A DNA stretch of 64,000 nucleotides from an uncultured Kordiimonas sp. (GTDB taxonomy: Bacteria; Pseudomonadota; Alphaproteobacteria; Sphingomonadales; Kordiimonadaceae). Numbering within the stretch: position 1 is the stretch's first letter; every line of letters begins with the position of its first letter. The position numbers were made by a program, and so were the translations under genes. The notes under the pieces are model-generated. The model made no database searches, was not told the DNA's origin, and saw only the letters and a program-made list of their open reading frames with translations. Where the stretch lies: the NCBI GenBank assembly GCA_947503625.1, contig CANNEK010000004.1, forward strand, positions 62,001-126,000. Reading direction: 5' to 3'. Shown here piece by piece: positions 54,832 through 63,657 of this stretch.

Positions 54832-55527
54832 ATGAAATTTCCTGTGCCATTGACAGAGGGGCGATTGATCAAGCGCTACAAGCGGTTTCTGGCTGATGTA
54901 GAGCTGGCGGATGGTTCGACGGTGGTCGCCCACTGTGCCAACAGTGGCTCAATGCTTGGTTGCAAGGAACCGGGCAGCAAGGTTTATCTTTCACCCAACC
55001 AGAACCCCAAAGCCAAACTGGACTGGCGCTGGGAGATGGTGGAGGTTGAAGGGACCCTCGTCGGTATCAATACATCTCATCCAAACAGGCTTGTGGAAGC
55101 GGCGATCGCGGATGGCACAATTCAGGAACTTCAAGACTACGGTTCGATGCGGCGGGAAGTGAAGTACGGCCAGAACAGCCGGATCGATATACTGCTTGAA
55201 GACCCGGGCCTTTGTTATGTTGAGGTCAAGAACGTGACGCTGCGAGTAGGGGTTGAGGCGCAGTTCCCGGATGCGGTGACAACTCGCGGGACCAAACATT
55301 TGAACGAGCTCTCCCAGATGGTTTCCGACGGACATCGTGCCGTGATGGTTTATCTGGTGCAGCGAGGAGACTGCGAACTGTTCAGACCAGCGGCGGATAT
55401 TGACCCGATCTACGCTGGCGCACTAAAAGCGGCTTACGCGGCGGGCGTGGAGGTTTTGTGCTACCGGTGCAGTCTTAGCCCTTCCGCCATTGAGGTAGTC
55501 AGTGCAATGAACTACAGTATTGAATAG
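54832..55527 (+). CDS. sfsA: SfsA family DNA-binding/nuclease-like protein
   Basis: A 231-residue SfsA protein: FPVPLTEGRLIKRYKRFLAD, HCANSGSMLGCKEPGS, the nuclease-like RIDILLEDPGLCYVEVKNVTL and AQFPDAVTTRGTKHLNEL. SfsA was named for a maltose-metabolism effect in E. coli; its biochemical role is uncertain, though it has an endonuclease-like fold. It starts the sfsA-map-radC run that is common in Alphaproteobacteria. Confidence 0.94.
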   Translation: MKFPVPLTEGRLIKRYKRFLADVELADGSTVVAHCANSGSMLGCKEPGSKVYLSPNQNPKAKLDWRWEMVEVEGTLVGINTSHPNRLVEAAIADGTIQELQDYGSMRREVKYGQNSRIDILLEDPGLCYVEVKNVTLRVGVEAQFPDAVTTRGTKHLNELSQMVSDGHRAVMVYLVQRGDCELFRPAADIDPIYAGALKAAYAAGVEVLCYRCSLSPSAIEVVSAMNYSIE

Positions 55528-55588
55528 AAAAAATATCTGATGCATTGGTAATAAGTGCTTCCGGGTGGTTAAATACGGACGGGATAAA

Positions 55589-56419
55589 ATGAATTATATT
55601 GACGGTATGTCGGCCCCGGAACTGAGGACTGGCGCGATCAAAATATATGGCGATGATGCATTTGAGGGCATGCGGGCGGCTGGGAAGCTGGCGGCTGAAA
55701 CGCTTGATCATGTAACGCCGCATGTAAAGCCCGGCATAACGACCGAAGAAATCAACACGATTTGCCACGACTTCATTATTGCGCATAACGCCGTGCCAGC
55801 ACCCTTGAATTATAAAGGGTTCCCGAAATCTGTTTGTACGTCGATTAATCACGTGATTTGCCATGGTATCCCGGGGCCAAAAAAATTACGCGAAGGCGAC
55901 GCCCTGAATATTGACGTAACTGTCATTCTGGACGGGTGGTTTGGCGACACAAGCAGGATGTTTTTTGTTGGCAAGCAAAAGCTGTTGCCTCAACGGCTGT
56001 GTCAGGTCACTTTCGAAGCCATGTGGAAGGGTATTGAAGCAGTGAAACCCGGCGCTCATTTGGGTGATATTGGTGCAGCGATACAGGCCCATGTGGAAGC
56101 GCATCGGTATTCTGTTGTACGCGACTTTTGCGGCCATGGTATCGGGCGTGTTTTTCATGATGAACCCAGTGTGATGCACTTTGGTCGTGAAGGCACAGGC
56201 CCTGAACTGAAGCCGGGCATGTTTTTTACCATTGAGCCAATGGTGAATGCTGGAAAGCCGGGGGCAAAGGTGTTGGGCGATGGCTGGACCGCTGTGACGC
56301 GTGACAAATCGCTCTCTATGCAGTTTGAACACACGCTTGCTGTAACGAATGATGGTTATGAGGTCTTTACCAAGTCACCGAAGGGTTGGGAGTTTCCACC
56401 CTATAACACAGAAGGCTAA
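55589..56419 (+). CDS. map: Type I methionine aminopeptidase
   Basis: A 276-residue metalloprotease that removes the initiator methionine from new proteins. Metal ligands are in LNIDVTVILDGWFGDTSRMF (two Asp), the GHGIGRVFHDEP His, EPMVN Glu and the FEHTLAV Glu. Typical class I length. The ATG at 55589 starts MNYIDG; a GTG at 55565 is an alternative with no better ribosome site. Its stop is only 48 bp before the first usable start of radC in the same frame. Confidence 0.93.
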   Translation: MNYIDGMSAPELRTGAIKIYGDDAFEGMRAAGKLAAETLDHVTPHVKPGITTEEINTICHDFIIAHNAVPAPLNYKGFPKSVCTSINHVICHGIPGPKKLREGDALNIDVTVILDGWFGDTSRMFFVGKQKLLPQRLCQVTFEAMWKGIEAVKPGAHLGDIGAAIQAHVEAHRYSVVRDFCGHGIGRVFHDEPSVMHFGREGTGPELKPGMFFTIEPMVNAGKPGAKVLGDGWTAVTRDKSLSMQFEHTLAVTNDGYEVFTKSPKGWEFPPYNTEG

Positions 56420-56467
56420 ACCATCTCAGGCCCGGAAAAAGATCATCGGCATGGGCACCGCGCACGC

Positions 56468-57109
56468 TTGCGCGAACGGTTCCTCAAGGGCGGTTCCGAT
56501 GCGCTCGCGGACTATGAACTCCTTGAGCTGATCCTTACGCTTGCAATCCCTCGCCGGGACGTCAAACCGCTTGCAAAAAAGTTGATTGAAACCTTCGATG
56601 GCTACGCTGGTGTATTAAGTGCAGATGTTGAAGCGTTACGCGGAATAGCCGGTTTAGGTGATACAGCAATTGCCGCGATCAAGTCCGTTCAGGCATCGGC
56701 AGTGCTTTTGGCTCGAAGCAAAAGTCACAATAAACCGGTTTTGTCAAATTGGCAGGCCGTTGCTGAATACCTTCAGGGCGCGATGGCAGGCCTTGCACGC
56801 GAACAATTCAGATTGTTGTTTTTGGACCGGCAAAACCGCTTGATTGCTGATGAGGTCATCAGTGACGGGACGGTTGACCATACCCCCGTTTATCCGCGCG
56901 AGGTTGTACGCCGCGCGCTTGGTAATAACGCAACTGCAATTATTCTCGTGCACAATCACCCTTCAGGCGACGTGACGCCAAGCCGTGACGACATAGTGAT
57001 GACACGGGAACTGGGCGAAGCCTGCAAGAAGATCGGCATTGCTGTACATGATCATATTATTGTCGGCTCTACCGGCCAAACCAGCTTTCGGGATTTGGGC
57101 TTGTTGTAG
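56468..57109 (+). CDS. radC: RadC/UPF0758 family JAMM protein, unusual start
   Basis: A 213-residue RadC-family protein. An N-terminal helix-hairpin-helix region (LRGIAGLGDTAIAAIKSV) is followed by the JAMM metal motif VHNHPSGDVTPSRDD, a putative metalloprotease or nuclease. The family N-terminus GHRxRLRERFL is encoded from about 56444, upstream of the first canonical start in frame, which is the TTG at 56468. The only in-frame codons before it are the 16 that follow map's TAA at 56417. So the start is either this TTG or a non-standard codon, unless map is read through. Confidence 0.88.
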   Translation: MRERFLKGGSDALADYELLELILTLAIPRRDVKPLAKKLIETFDGYAGVLSADVEALRGIAGLGDTAIAAIKSVQASAVLLARSKSHNKPVLSNWQAVAEYLQGAMAGLAREQFRLLFLDRQNRLIADEVISDGTVDHTPVYPREVVRRALGNNATAIILVHNHPSGDVTPSRDDIVMTRELGEACKKIGIAVHDHIIVGSTGQTSFRDLGLL

Positions 57110-57168
57110 ATTAGTTGAATTGCTAAGAAGCGGCCAGTCCGGGGGTGTGAAAACGGAGGAGGTGCCAG

Positions 57169-57624
57169 GTGTATTGGCAGCAAATCGGGTCTGAAAAGAA
57201 ATCGTTACAAAAGATGCCGGTTTCGGCAAAAGCGGTAATCATTTCAAAAGACGGCCGTGTACTTCTGATGCGCAAAACCAGCGGTATTGTTGATTTGCCG
57301 GGCGGTAAAGTAGAAGAAGGTGAGGATCTCTATCTGGCATTGCGGCGTGAAGTTCTGGAAGAAACCGGCCTCAAAATGAAAAGGTTCGATTTTGTTGCAT
57401 CCTGGGTCAAACATCATGCGGTGCTCGGTGATCGGCTTGTTGTGGTTTTTGAGGCGCGGGTAAAAGCAAAGGCGAAGAAAATCGATATCCAGATGTCGAA
57501 CGAACATGGCTGGTTCGATTTCATTTGTCCAACAACCGCTGACGAAATTGGTGATATGCCGCCTGGTTTTGGCCAGGCGATCATGATCTGCCATCAACGC
57601 TATATCACGAGAAACAACTCCTGA
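57169..57624 (+). CDS. Nudix hydrolase
   Basis: A 151-residue pyrophosphohydrolase. The full Nudix box is present: GGKVEEGEDLYLALRREVLE then ETGL, with the REUxEE core. Starts at GTG 57169, strongly supported by GGAGGAGG just upstream. Substrate (dNTP, ADP-sugar or similar) unpredictable. The gene lies 59 bp after radC and abuts the convergent amidohydrolase without any gap. Confidence 0.9.
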   Translation: MYWQQIGSEKKSLQKMPVSAKAVIISKDGRVLLMRKTSGIVDLPGGKVEEGEDLYLALRREVLEETGLKMKRFDFVASWVKHHAVLGDRLVVVFEARVKAKAKKIDIQMSNEHGWFDFICPTTADEIGDMPPGFGQAIMICHQRYITRNNS

Positions 57625-58917
57625 TCAGTTTGCGACATCTCTGGCAATCTGGTCCAGACGCGCGTCTATTTCGTTCCGGCTGTACCAGCGCCCCGCAGCC
57701 ATGACACCTTCCTGGCTAAATACCGCTTCAAGGTTTTCATAAGGATTGTCGTTAATCAAAATCAGGTCTGCACGCGCGCCTGGCGTGACTGTTCCGAAAG
57801 TATCCACGTTGGCAAAGTAGGTGCCGGGTTTTTGGGTGCCGATATTGAGAATTTGCCTGTTGGTCAAGCCGGCCTGTTTCATCACTTCAATCTCCCGCCA
57901 GATCGAGAAACCAGGAACAGAAAAGAGCTGCGGCGCGTCGCTGCCAAGTGCAATGTTCACATCCGCATCCGCGAGGGCTTTAAGAAGCCGCTGCCGGTTC
58001 TCCACAGCGAGCGAGTTTGCGCTGGCATTTGCCTGAGCAGCCCTGCGCTGATAACTGGCAAGTGTGTCGCGGGTTATGTAGCGGTTTTCAGGCCGGGCGC
58101 TCATTGCGTCTATATCACCGCCCGCAATCAGGACGTTGAATAGCTCTTGAGTTGGCACAACCCACGTGCCCGAGCGCTTGGTAATATCAATCAGCCTACT
58201 AAAGTCAGGTTCAGTCATACGGCGCTCGCCCCCATCGACCAGTTCGAGGTATCCATCCATATGGTCCATGGAGATCTGGCCAGCTTCGGCCGCGCGTTCC
58301 AGCCCGACATCTGCCGGGACATGACCACCAAACGGAAAGTTCAGGCTGTTGGCTTCATCGGCAATCGCATCGTATTCCGCGCGTGTCAGTCCCGGGTGAA
58401 TCTTTTGAAGGTCCCAGCCTTCCGCGACGTGTTTTCTTATTTTGGCGCGCCCTTCTTCGGGCGAATTTACAGTGTTACCATTCAAGCTGGGGGCGGCGAG
58501 ATATAGTGTTGGGCCTGCCATTTCCCCTGATTGAATTTTTTCCCGGAGCTCAAATTGAACAGGATCACCCAGCATACCGCGCACGGTTGTTACACCCCCA
58601 GCCAGATACAGAAACAGTATTCGTTCCTGCCGTTGTTGCGACCAGTTACTGAAGGGCAGGTGGCCATGCATTTCAGCGAGTCCAGGCATCAGATACTTGC
58701 CTGTACCGTTTATTATCGTTGCTGATGAGCTAACATTCGGTGCTCGCTCCGCCGGGCCAACATATACAATCCTGTCGTTCTGAACGACAACAGTTGCTCC
58801 CGTAACGACTTGATCATTCTGCATTGTAAGCACATTGACGTCTTCAAAAATGACATCGTTCGCTTGTAACGAAAACGCAAAGACCAGATTAAAAAACAGT
58901 GTCGCAAAAAAACGCAT
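57625..58917 (-). CDS. Exported amidohydrolase
   Basis: A 430-residue imidazolonepropionase-like metallo-dependent hydrolase. Signal peptide residues 1-19 (MRFFATLFFNLVFAFSLQA). Metal ligands: HGH in MPGLAEMHGHLPF, then GGHVPADVG and SMDHMDGYLE His residues, and Asp in ALGSDAPQ. The C-terminal TPGARADLILINDNPYEN is also typical. Likely periplasmic peptidase or amidase related to prolidase-like Xaa-Pro enzymes. It ends precisely where the Nudix gene ends, on the opposite strand. Confidence 0.9.
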   Translation of the reverse strand: MRFFATLFFNLVFAFSLQANDVIFEDVNVLTMQNDQVVTGATVVVQNDRIVYVGPAERAPNVSSSATIINGTGKYLMPGLAEMHGHLPFSNWSQQRQERILFLYLAGGVTTVRGMLGDPVQFELREKIQSGEMAGPTLYLAAPSLNGNTVNSPEEGRAKIRKHVAEGWDLQKIHPGLTRAEYDAIADEANSLNFPFGGHVPADVGLERAAEAGQISMDHMDGYLELVDGGERRMTEPDFSRLIDITKRSGTWVVPTQELFNVLIAGGDIDAMSARPENRYITRDTLASYQRRAAQANASANSLAVENRQRLLKALADADVNIALGSDAPQLFSVPGFSIWREIEVMKQAGLTNRQILNIGTQKPGTYFANVDTFGTVTPGARADLILINDNPYENLEAVFSQEGVMAAGRWYSRNEIDARLDQIARDVAN

Positions 58918-59056
58918 GAAACCCTCCCACAGAAATATGCATTTACGATGCTCAGCTTCGCGGGGAATATTGTCAAGGGAACTTGCGATTAGTCCCGGTA
59001 TCTGCTAGCAGGACGGCATATTCTGTTCCTTCTTTTTTCACCGAAGAAAGCGCCTC

Positions 59057-60358
59057 ATGATCCCTCGATATACTCGCCCTGAAATGGCTTCAATATGGTC
59101 ACCTGAATCCAAGTTTCAAATCTGGTTTGAGATTGAAGCCCATGCTTGTGATGCGCAGGCAAAACTGGGCGTTATCCCGGAGGACGCTGCAAAAGCTGTT
59201 TGGGAGCGAGGCAAATGGAATATTGACCGCATTGACGAAATCGAGCGCGAAGTTAAGCATGATGTGATTGCTTTCCTGACAAATCTTGCGGAGCATGTAG
59301 GCGATGAAGCACGATTTGTTCATCAGGGTATGACTTCGTCTGACGTGCTGGACACGTGTTTTAATGTGCAGCTTGTTAAAGCCGCCGATTTGTTGATCAA
59401 GGATTTGGAAGACCTTCTGGTTGTGCTGAAGCGACGGGCATTGGAGCATAAGCACACAATTTGTATTGGGCGCAGCCATGGCATTCATGCTGAACCAGTG
59501 ACTTTCGGATTAAAAATGGCACAAGCCTATGCTGAGTTTGATCGCTGCCTTGCCAGAATGAAAATGGCTCGGGAAGAGGTGGCTACCTGTGCGATTTCAG
59601 GCGCTGTGGGCACTTTCGCCAATATCGACCCGTTCGTTGAAGAGCATGTTGCTGAGAAACTTGGCCTGACTGTTGAGCCGGTTTCCACACAAGTTATACC
59701 GCGCGACCGTCACGCAATGTATTTTTCCGTGCTCTCGGTCATTGCGAGTTGCATGGAGCGACTGGCAGTTGAGGTCAGGCACCTGCAGCGTACCGAAGTC
59801 CTTGAAGCGGAAGAGTATTTTTCTGCAGGGCAGAAGGGTTCCAGTGCGATGCCGCACAAGCGGAACCCTATTCTGACTGAAAACCTGACCGGGCAGGCAC
59901 GTTACATTCGTGCGATGTGTATACCGGCAATGGAGAATGTGGCCCTTTGGCATGAGCGAGATATTTCTCATTCGAGTGTCGAACGCAATATTGGCCCTGA
60001 CGCTACTGTTGCACTTGACTTCTCGCTGGTGCGGCTCACGGGCATGATGGATAAACTAGTCGTCTATCCGGATAATATGCTGGATAACATGAACAAGCTT
60101 GGCGGTCTTCCGAACAGCCAGCGCGTGCTGCTTGCATTGACGCAGGCGGGCGTTAGCCGGGAAGATGCTTATCGGCTGGTACAGCGCAATGCGATGAAGG
60201 TTTGGGACAGCAAGGGCGATGTTCATCTGCTTGAGCTTCTTAAGGCTGACAGCACCGTGACGGAGAAGGTTTCCGTGGCGGAACTGGACGAGCTCTTTAA
60301 TATGGACTATCACACCAAGCATGTAGATACGATTTTCAAGCGCGTTTTCGGGGAATAG
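59057..60358 (+). CDS. purB: Adenylosuccinate lyase
   Basis: A 433-residue fumarase/aspartase-superfamily lyase acting twice in purine synthesis (SAICAR and adenylosuccinate cleavage). Signature GSSAMPHKRNPI, earlier HQGMTSSDVLDT and GRSHGIHAEPVTFG are diagnostic. The short length and sequence style are those of the alphaproteobacterial/Bacillus group rather than the longer E. coli enzyme. Starts at ATG 59057. Confidence 0.96.
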   Translation: MIPRYTRPEMASIWSPESKFQIWFEIEAHACDAQAKLGVIPEDAAKAVWERGKWNIDRIDEIEREVKHDVIAFLTNLAEHVGDEARFVHQGMTSSDVLDTCFNVQLVKAADLLIKDLEDLLVVLKRRALEHKHTICIGRSHGIHAEPVTFGLKMAQAYAEFDRCLARMKMAREEVATCAISGAVGTFANIDPFVEEHVAEKLGLTVEPVSTQVIPRDRHAMYFSVLSVIASCMERLAVEVRHLQRTEVLEAEEYFSAGQKGSSAMPHKRNPILTENLTGQARYIRAMCIPAMENVALWHERDISHSSVERNIGPDATVALDFSLVRLTGMMDKLVVYPDNMLDNMNKLGGLPNSQRVLLALTQAGVSREDAYRLVQRNAMKVWDSKGDVHLLELLKADSTVTEKVSVAELDELFNMDYHTKHVDTIFKRVFGE

Positions 60359-60862
60359 TTGTTGGCTTCGCCAATCGAAAAATCGTTAAAAACCGAACTT
60401 GATTTGGAAAAAATTGGCCCGGTCGCAACAGAGATTGAAGCGCCAACTCACGTGATTACGCGTGCGTTGTTCGATATCTGGTCAAACGAGTGCCGAACTA
60501 ACAACCCTCCGAAATGGAGAGCATTTTCTGCCGGAAAAATCAAAGAACTTACCCGATTTGTTTATGCCCTGGATTCGATTGACGAGGGCAGGGACTTTCG
60601 TGTTCGGTTTATGGGTTCCGCTATTGTTCAGTCGATTGGCGGAGACTATACCGGTGTAACGCTGAGCGATTATGGCGATGATCCATCGCTTTGGCGTACA
60701 GACGTTTACCGCGAGGTATTGAAGAGACGGGCACCGATCTTTACTGCCGTCAACCTTGGTGACTTTGACAGGGAATTCATTAAAACTGAATGTGTTCTCT
60801 TGCCGGTCGCCGACAACAGCGGTGCATTCTCAATCGTGATGTGTGCTGCAGCGGCTTATTGA
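60359..60862 (+). CDS. PAS domain protein (PAS_5-like)
   Basis: A 167-residue protein starting at adjacent TTG codons (60359/60362) directly after the purB stop. LFDIWSNECRTNNPPKWRAF, FVYALDSIDEGRDFRVRFMGSA and VLLPVADNSGAFSIVMCAA match the single-domain PAS proteins common in Alphaproteobacteria. No output domain. Function unknown. It overlaps the convergent next gene by seven bases at the 3' end. Confidence 0.82.
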   Translation: MLASPIEKSLKTELDLEKIGPVATEIEAPTHVITRALFDIWSNECRTNNPPKWRAFSAGKIKELTRFVYALDSIDEGRDFRVRFMGSAIVQSIGGDYTGVTLSDYGDDPSLWRTDVYREVLKRRAPIFTAVNLGDFDREFIKTECVLLPVADNSGAFSIVMCAAAAY

Positions 60863-61854
60863 TGCTTGTGAACCTTTCCGCGTAAACGGGCAATAAACCC
60901 TTTGCGATCTTTTTGAAGTTGCAGCCTGATTTCGTTGGATAATCGTTCATTGTCGGCGAGGTATTTGTCATCAACCCGTGTAAACAACCTCCATAGCACC
61001 GGCATTCCGTGCAGGCCTTTCAGTAACCTGAGAGATAACTTCGTTTGATAATCTACATGGAAGGCTGGTGCGCGTGATGACGCGCCGAGGTGAAAAAAAA
61101 CGTCATCATAAATTCCCGCCATCATGAAGTGTAAATCTGTCTGGTTGGACCGATACAGTTTTAGCCAGGCCTCATTCGCTTGCCATAAAGCGAAGCCCAA
61201 GCCTGACCCCGTGTCGATCCTTTTTTGCGTCGACGATACATACCGTTGGAATTCTGCGGTTGCTTGCTGTTCAGGGGTAGGGAAGAAATCAAATTCTCTA
61301 TCGTTTATCACACTTGAAAGCATGAAAGTGCCACATGGGTGTGGCAGGTCCACATCTCTGTTTTCAGCCCGAAAGACGGCTGCGACCCGGTGTTTACCCA
61401 TTTTTTCAGCCAGGTAGGTTGGCCAGCCCCTCCGAATAGGGAAAGAGTCGCAATCCAGCGTGCATAAGTGTGTGCAACCATCCGCCCTGGCAACTTTCAG
61501 AAGCTCACCAAGATAATGTCCGTGCTCGGGCCCGCCATCACCGCTATAGTCGGGCAGATCAATAAACTTCACGAAAGGCCGGTCGATCAACTGCTTTTTC
61601 AACTCAGGCTGGAGGCGATTACCCGCGGCATAAACGTGAAAATCAGTTCCGGCAGTACATTCTTCGATGAAATCCAACTGCGTTTCGAGCAACCAGGCAT
61701 CCTCATCACGGAAGAAATAAACACAGGCAATGCCCAGTTTCATATAAGGCGAATTGGTCATGAATGTAGAATTGCTTCCTGGTGTTGCAGATGGTGTTTG
61801 TTCTGGTTTGCTCTGTTGGCCGCGGCGGTACGCGTCTTCATCAGGCAACTCCAT
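60856..61854 (-). CDS. Uncharacterised protein, glycosyltransferase GT-A-like
   Basis: Up to 332 residues. After a low-complexity N-terminus the body begins at KLGIACVYFFRDEDAWLLETQ and carries an acidic CTLDCDSFPIRRGW stretch, the D-x-D style sugar-nucleotide site of GT-A enzymes, and HPCGTFMLS, YDDVFFHLGAS further on. I do not recognise a close named family. Start is uncertain: internal ATGs at residue 32 or 38 (KLGIA just after the latter) may be used. Assigned on fold-like motifs only. Confidence 0.55.
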   Translation of the reverse strand: MELPDEDAYRRGQQSKPEQTPSATPGSNSTFMTNSPYMKLGIACVYFFRDEDAWLLETQLDFIEECTAGTDFHVYAAGNRLQPELKKQLIDRPFVKFIDLPDYSGDGGPEHGHYLGELLKVARADGCTHLCTLDCDSFPIRRGWPTYLAEKMGKHRVAAVFRAENRDVDLPHPCGTFMLSSVINDREFDFFPTPEQQATAEFQRYVSSTQKRIDTGSGLGFALWQANEAWLKLYRSNQTDLHFMMAGIYDDVFFHLGASSRAPAFHVDYQTKLSLRLLKGLHGMPVLWRLFTRVDDKYLADNERLSNEIRLQLQKDRKGFIARLRGKVHKHQ

Positions 61855-61958
61855 TGATTTCCTATGGGATATTCGCTTATACCTTGGCCGAATAAAGCCC
61901 GGGAGTGCAAGCCGGAATTCATCTTTTGCACGCGCTGAAACTGGACTGGATACGCTGC

Positions 61959-62696
61959 ATGCAGGCTGCCCTACTGATCATCGGTGATGAAATACTCTCA
62001 GGCCGTACGCAGGACAAAAACCTGTCGTATCTGGCAGAATGGTTGAATGAGGCTGGTATTCAAATGGCCGAGGCGCGCATCGTTCTGGATGTGCGTGATG
62101 ATATAGTCCGGGCAGTCAATGAATTGAGGGCAAAACATGACTATGTTTTCACCACTGGCGGTATAGGACCAACACATGACGATATTACCGCTGAGTGTAT
62201 GGCGGTGGCCTTTGGCCGCGAGTTAACGCTGCACCCTGAAGCTTTCAGGCGATTGGAAGAGCATTACGGCGCAGCCGAGTTTTCTGAAGCCAGGCAGCGT
62301 ATGGCGCACACGCCTGAGGGGGCCGACCTTATTGATAATCCGGTGTCTATTGCTCCCGGGTTTCAGGTGGAAAACGTATTTGTGATGGCGGGTGTGCCCA
62401 AAATCATGCAGGCAATGCTGGAAACTGTGCGGCCACGGCTAAAGGCGGGGCGCAAAATCTGGTCAAAGGCCCTGACAATTCATGCACCTGAAAGCCAGAT
62501 GGCTGGCGTTTTGGCAGAAATTCAGGAGTCCCATGAAGGTACAAGCCTGGGAAGTTACCCTTTCTTCCGTGAGGGCAAAATAGGCACACAAATCGTTATT
62601 CGTTCAGCAGATCAGGGTTTGATTGAGGCAGCACTTTCCAGTCTTGTGCGTTTTTGCGACGCAACAGGCTACGGGCATGATGCACCAAAGGAGTGA
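61959..62696 (+). CDS. CinA N-terminal / MoaB-like molybdopterin-binding domain protein
   Basis: A 245-residue protein beginning MQAALLIIGDEILSGRTQDK, with VFTTGGIGPTHDDITAECMA and GFQVENVFVMAGVPKIMQAM: the CinA N-terminal (COG1058) wording. The C-terminal nicotinamide-nucleotide amidase domain of CinA is absent, so this is the short form. In other bacteria this domain hydrolyses ADP-ribose or FAD. ATG 61959 is preferred because it gives the standard start; a longer reading adds 18 residues. Confidence 0.88.
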   Translation: MQAALLIIGDEILSGRTQDKNLSYLAEWLNEAGIQMAEARIVLDVRDDIVRAVNELRAKHDYVFTTGGIGPTHDDITAECMAVAFGRELTLHPEAFRRLEEHYGAAEFSEARQRMAHTPEGADLIDNPVSIAPGFQVENVFVMAGVPKIMQAMLETVRPRLKAGRKIWSKALTIHAPESQMAGVLAEIQESHEGTSLGSYPFFREGKIGTQIVIRSADQGLIEAALSSLVRFCDATGYGHDAPKE

Positions 62697-62827
62697 GCTC
62701 CTATAGTAGGCAAAATGCTCGAGCAGATATCTCGCTGTTTTCCATAGCCTATTGCATATTTTCATTATTGAATTCAGTTGCCAGTGCTATATAACCCGCT
62801 GTGTCGATGCTGACATCTCCACCGTGT

Positions 62828-62915
62828 GCCCGCATGATGGAATTGGTAGACATACAAGACTTAAAATCTTGAGGCCCTTGTGGCCGTGCCGGTTCGAGTC
62901 CGGCTGCGGGTACCA
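62828..62915 (+). tRNA. tRNA-Leu (anticodon UAA)
   Basis: An 88-nt class II tRNA. Acceptor GCCCGCA pairs with TGCGGGT, and CCA is encoded (62913-62915). The anticodon loop CTTAAAA gives UAA at 62862-62864 within the CAAGA/TCTTG stem. It has a long variable arm (GAGGCCCTTGTGGCC region), and T arm GCCGG-TTCGAGT-CCGGC. A T run follows. Confidence 0.97.
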
Positions 62916-62960
62916 TTTTTCAACACCATGCCAGTATGTTTTGCCGCCCTTGGAATTTGC

Positions 62961-63488
62961 TTAGCAATCAAGACTGCCGATCACTAACATTACGCGCAGA
63001 ACATCCTCTTTGGCGATCACGATTTCCTTTTCCGGATTAAACTGGTGAACAACCAGACTGTCTTCCTGCCAGTTTACAAATTGTTTGATAAAACCTTTAT
63101 GTTCTGTGGTCTCAACCAAAACATATCGGTTTTTTACGATTGAGCGCGTGGGGTGCACGTAAACAAGGTCGCCATTTTTGTACTTTGGCTTCATGGAATC
63201 GCCGCTGACAAATACAGCAAACGCATCATTAACACCCTGTAAATCAGCCGGACGAAATGTCCAGTCAATTGGATGTTCTTCAATTGAGACATTGCCGTCA
63301 TTGCCGCCCTGAGCACGCCCGCGCACCGGCAGGCAACGATCTTCGCTAAATGACGATGTTGATTGGATTCCGTTGCTGCTGCGTGACCTGTAGGCACGTT
63401 GCGCTCCCTGATAGTCGAACAGCACGGGGTCGGTCAGCGAGGTCGTTGGTTTCTGAGATTGGGAAAGCGGTTGGCGAGCAGGTTGCAT
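62961..63488 (-). CDS. S24 family peptidase / LexA-like protein without HTH
   Basis: A 175-residue protein with the S24 (LexA/CI) serine-lysine protease fold. The catalytic Ser is in FVSGDSMKPKYKNGDLVYV and the Lys in HKGFIKQF. Autocleavage-like AQGG precedes the fold near residue 60. The N-terminal 60 residues are Gln/Ser/Pro-rich without a helix-turn-helix. Repressors in this family normally have one, so this protein may work by partner cleavage or as a signalling regulator. Ribosome site AAAGGAG supports the ATG at 63488. Confidence 0.82.
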   Translation of the reverse strand: MQPARQPLSQSQKPTTSLTDPVLFDYQGAQRAYRSRSSNGIQSTSSFSEDRCLPVRGRAQGGNDGNVSIEEHPIDWTFRPADLQGVNDAFAVFVSGDSMKPKYKNGDLVYVHPTRSIVKNRYVLVETTEHKGFIKQFVNWQEDSLVVHQFNPEKEIVIAKEDVLRVMLVIGSLDC

Positions 63489-63510
63489 CTAATGTTCTCC
63501 TTTTGTTCTT

Positions 63511-63541
63511 ATTATACACAAAGGTGTTTTTCTGGAAACAC
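63511..63541 (-). promoter_or_regulatory. Promoter with overlapping inverted repeat upstream of S24 gene
   Basis: On the minus strand TATAAT (63516-63511) serves as -10, with GTTTCC 17 bases upstream as a weak -35. The inverted repeat GTGTTT-N6-AAACAC (63524-63541) covers the -35 and spacer, a good operator position. Confidence 0.6.
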
Positions 63542-63657
63542 AAAAGTGGGCGTCCTTAACCACTTTTAAAGGCTTTGAGCGCTAACCAGATGAAAGGTAA
63601 TGATTTTCGGCTTCGGGGGCGGCCGAAATCTGACGACATGTGGAAGGACGCATCGGT

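Noticed and set aside
62828-63541. Possible prophage edge: tRNA gene next to an S24 repressor-like gene
   Set aside because: No integrase, no repeat of the tRNA 3' end seen in the window, and flanking genes are housekeeping.
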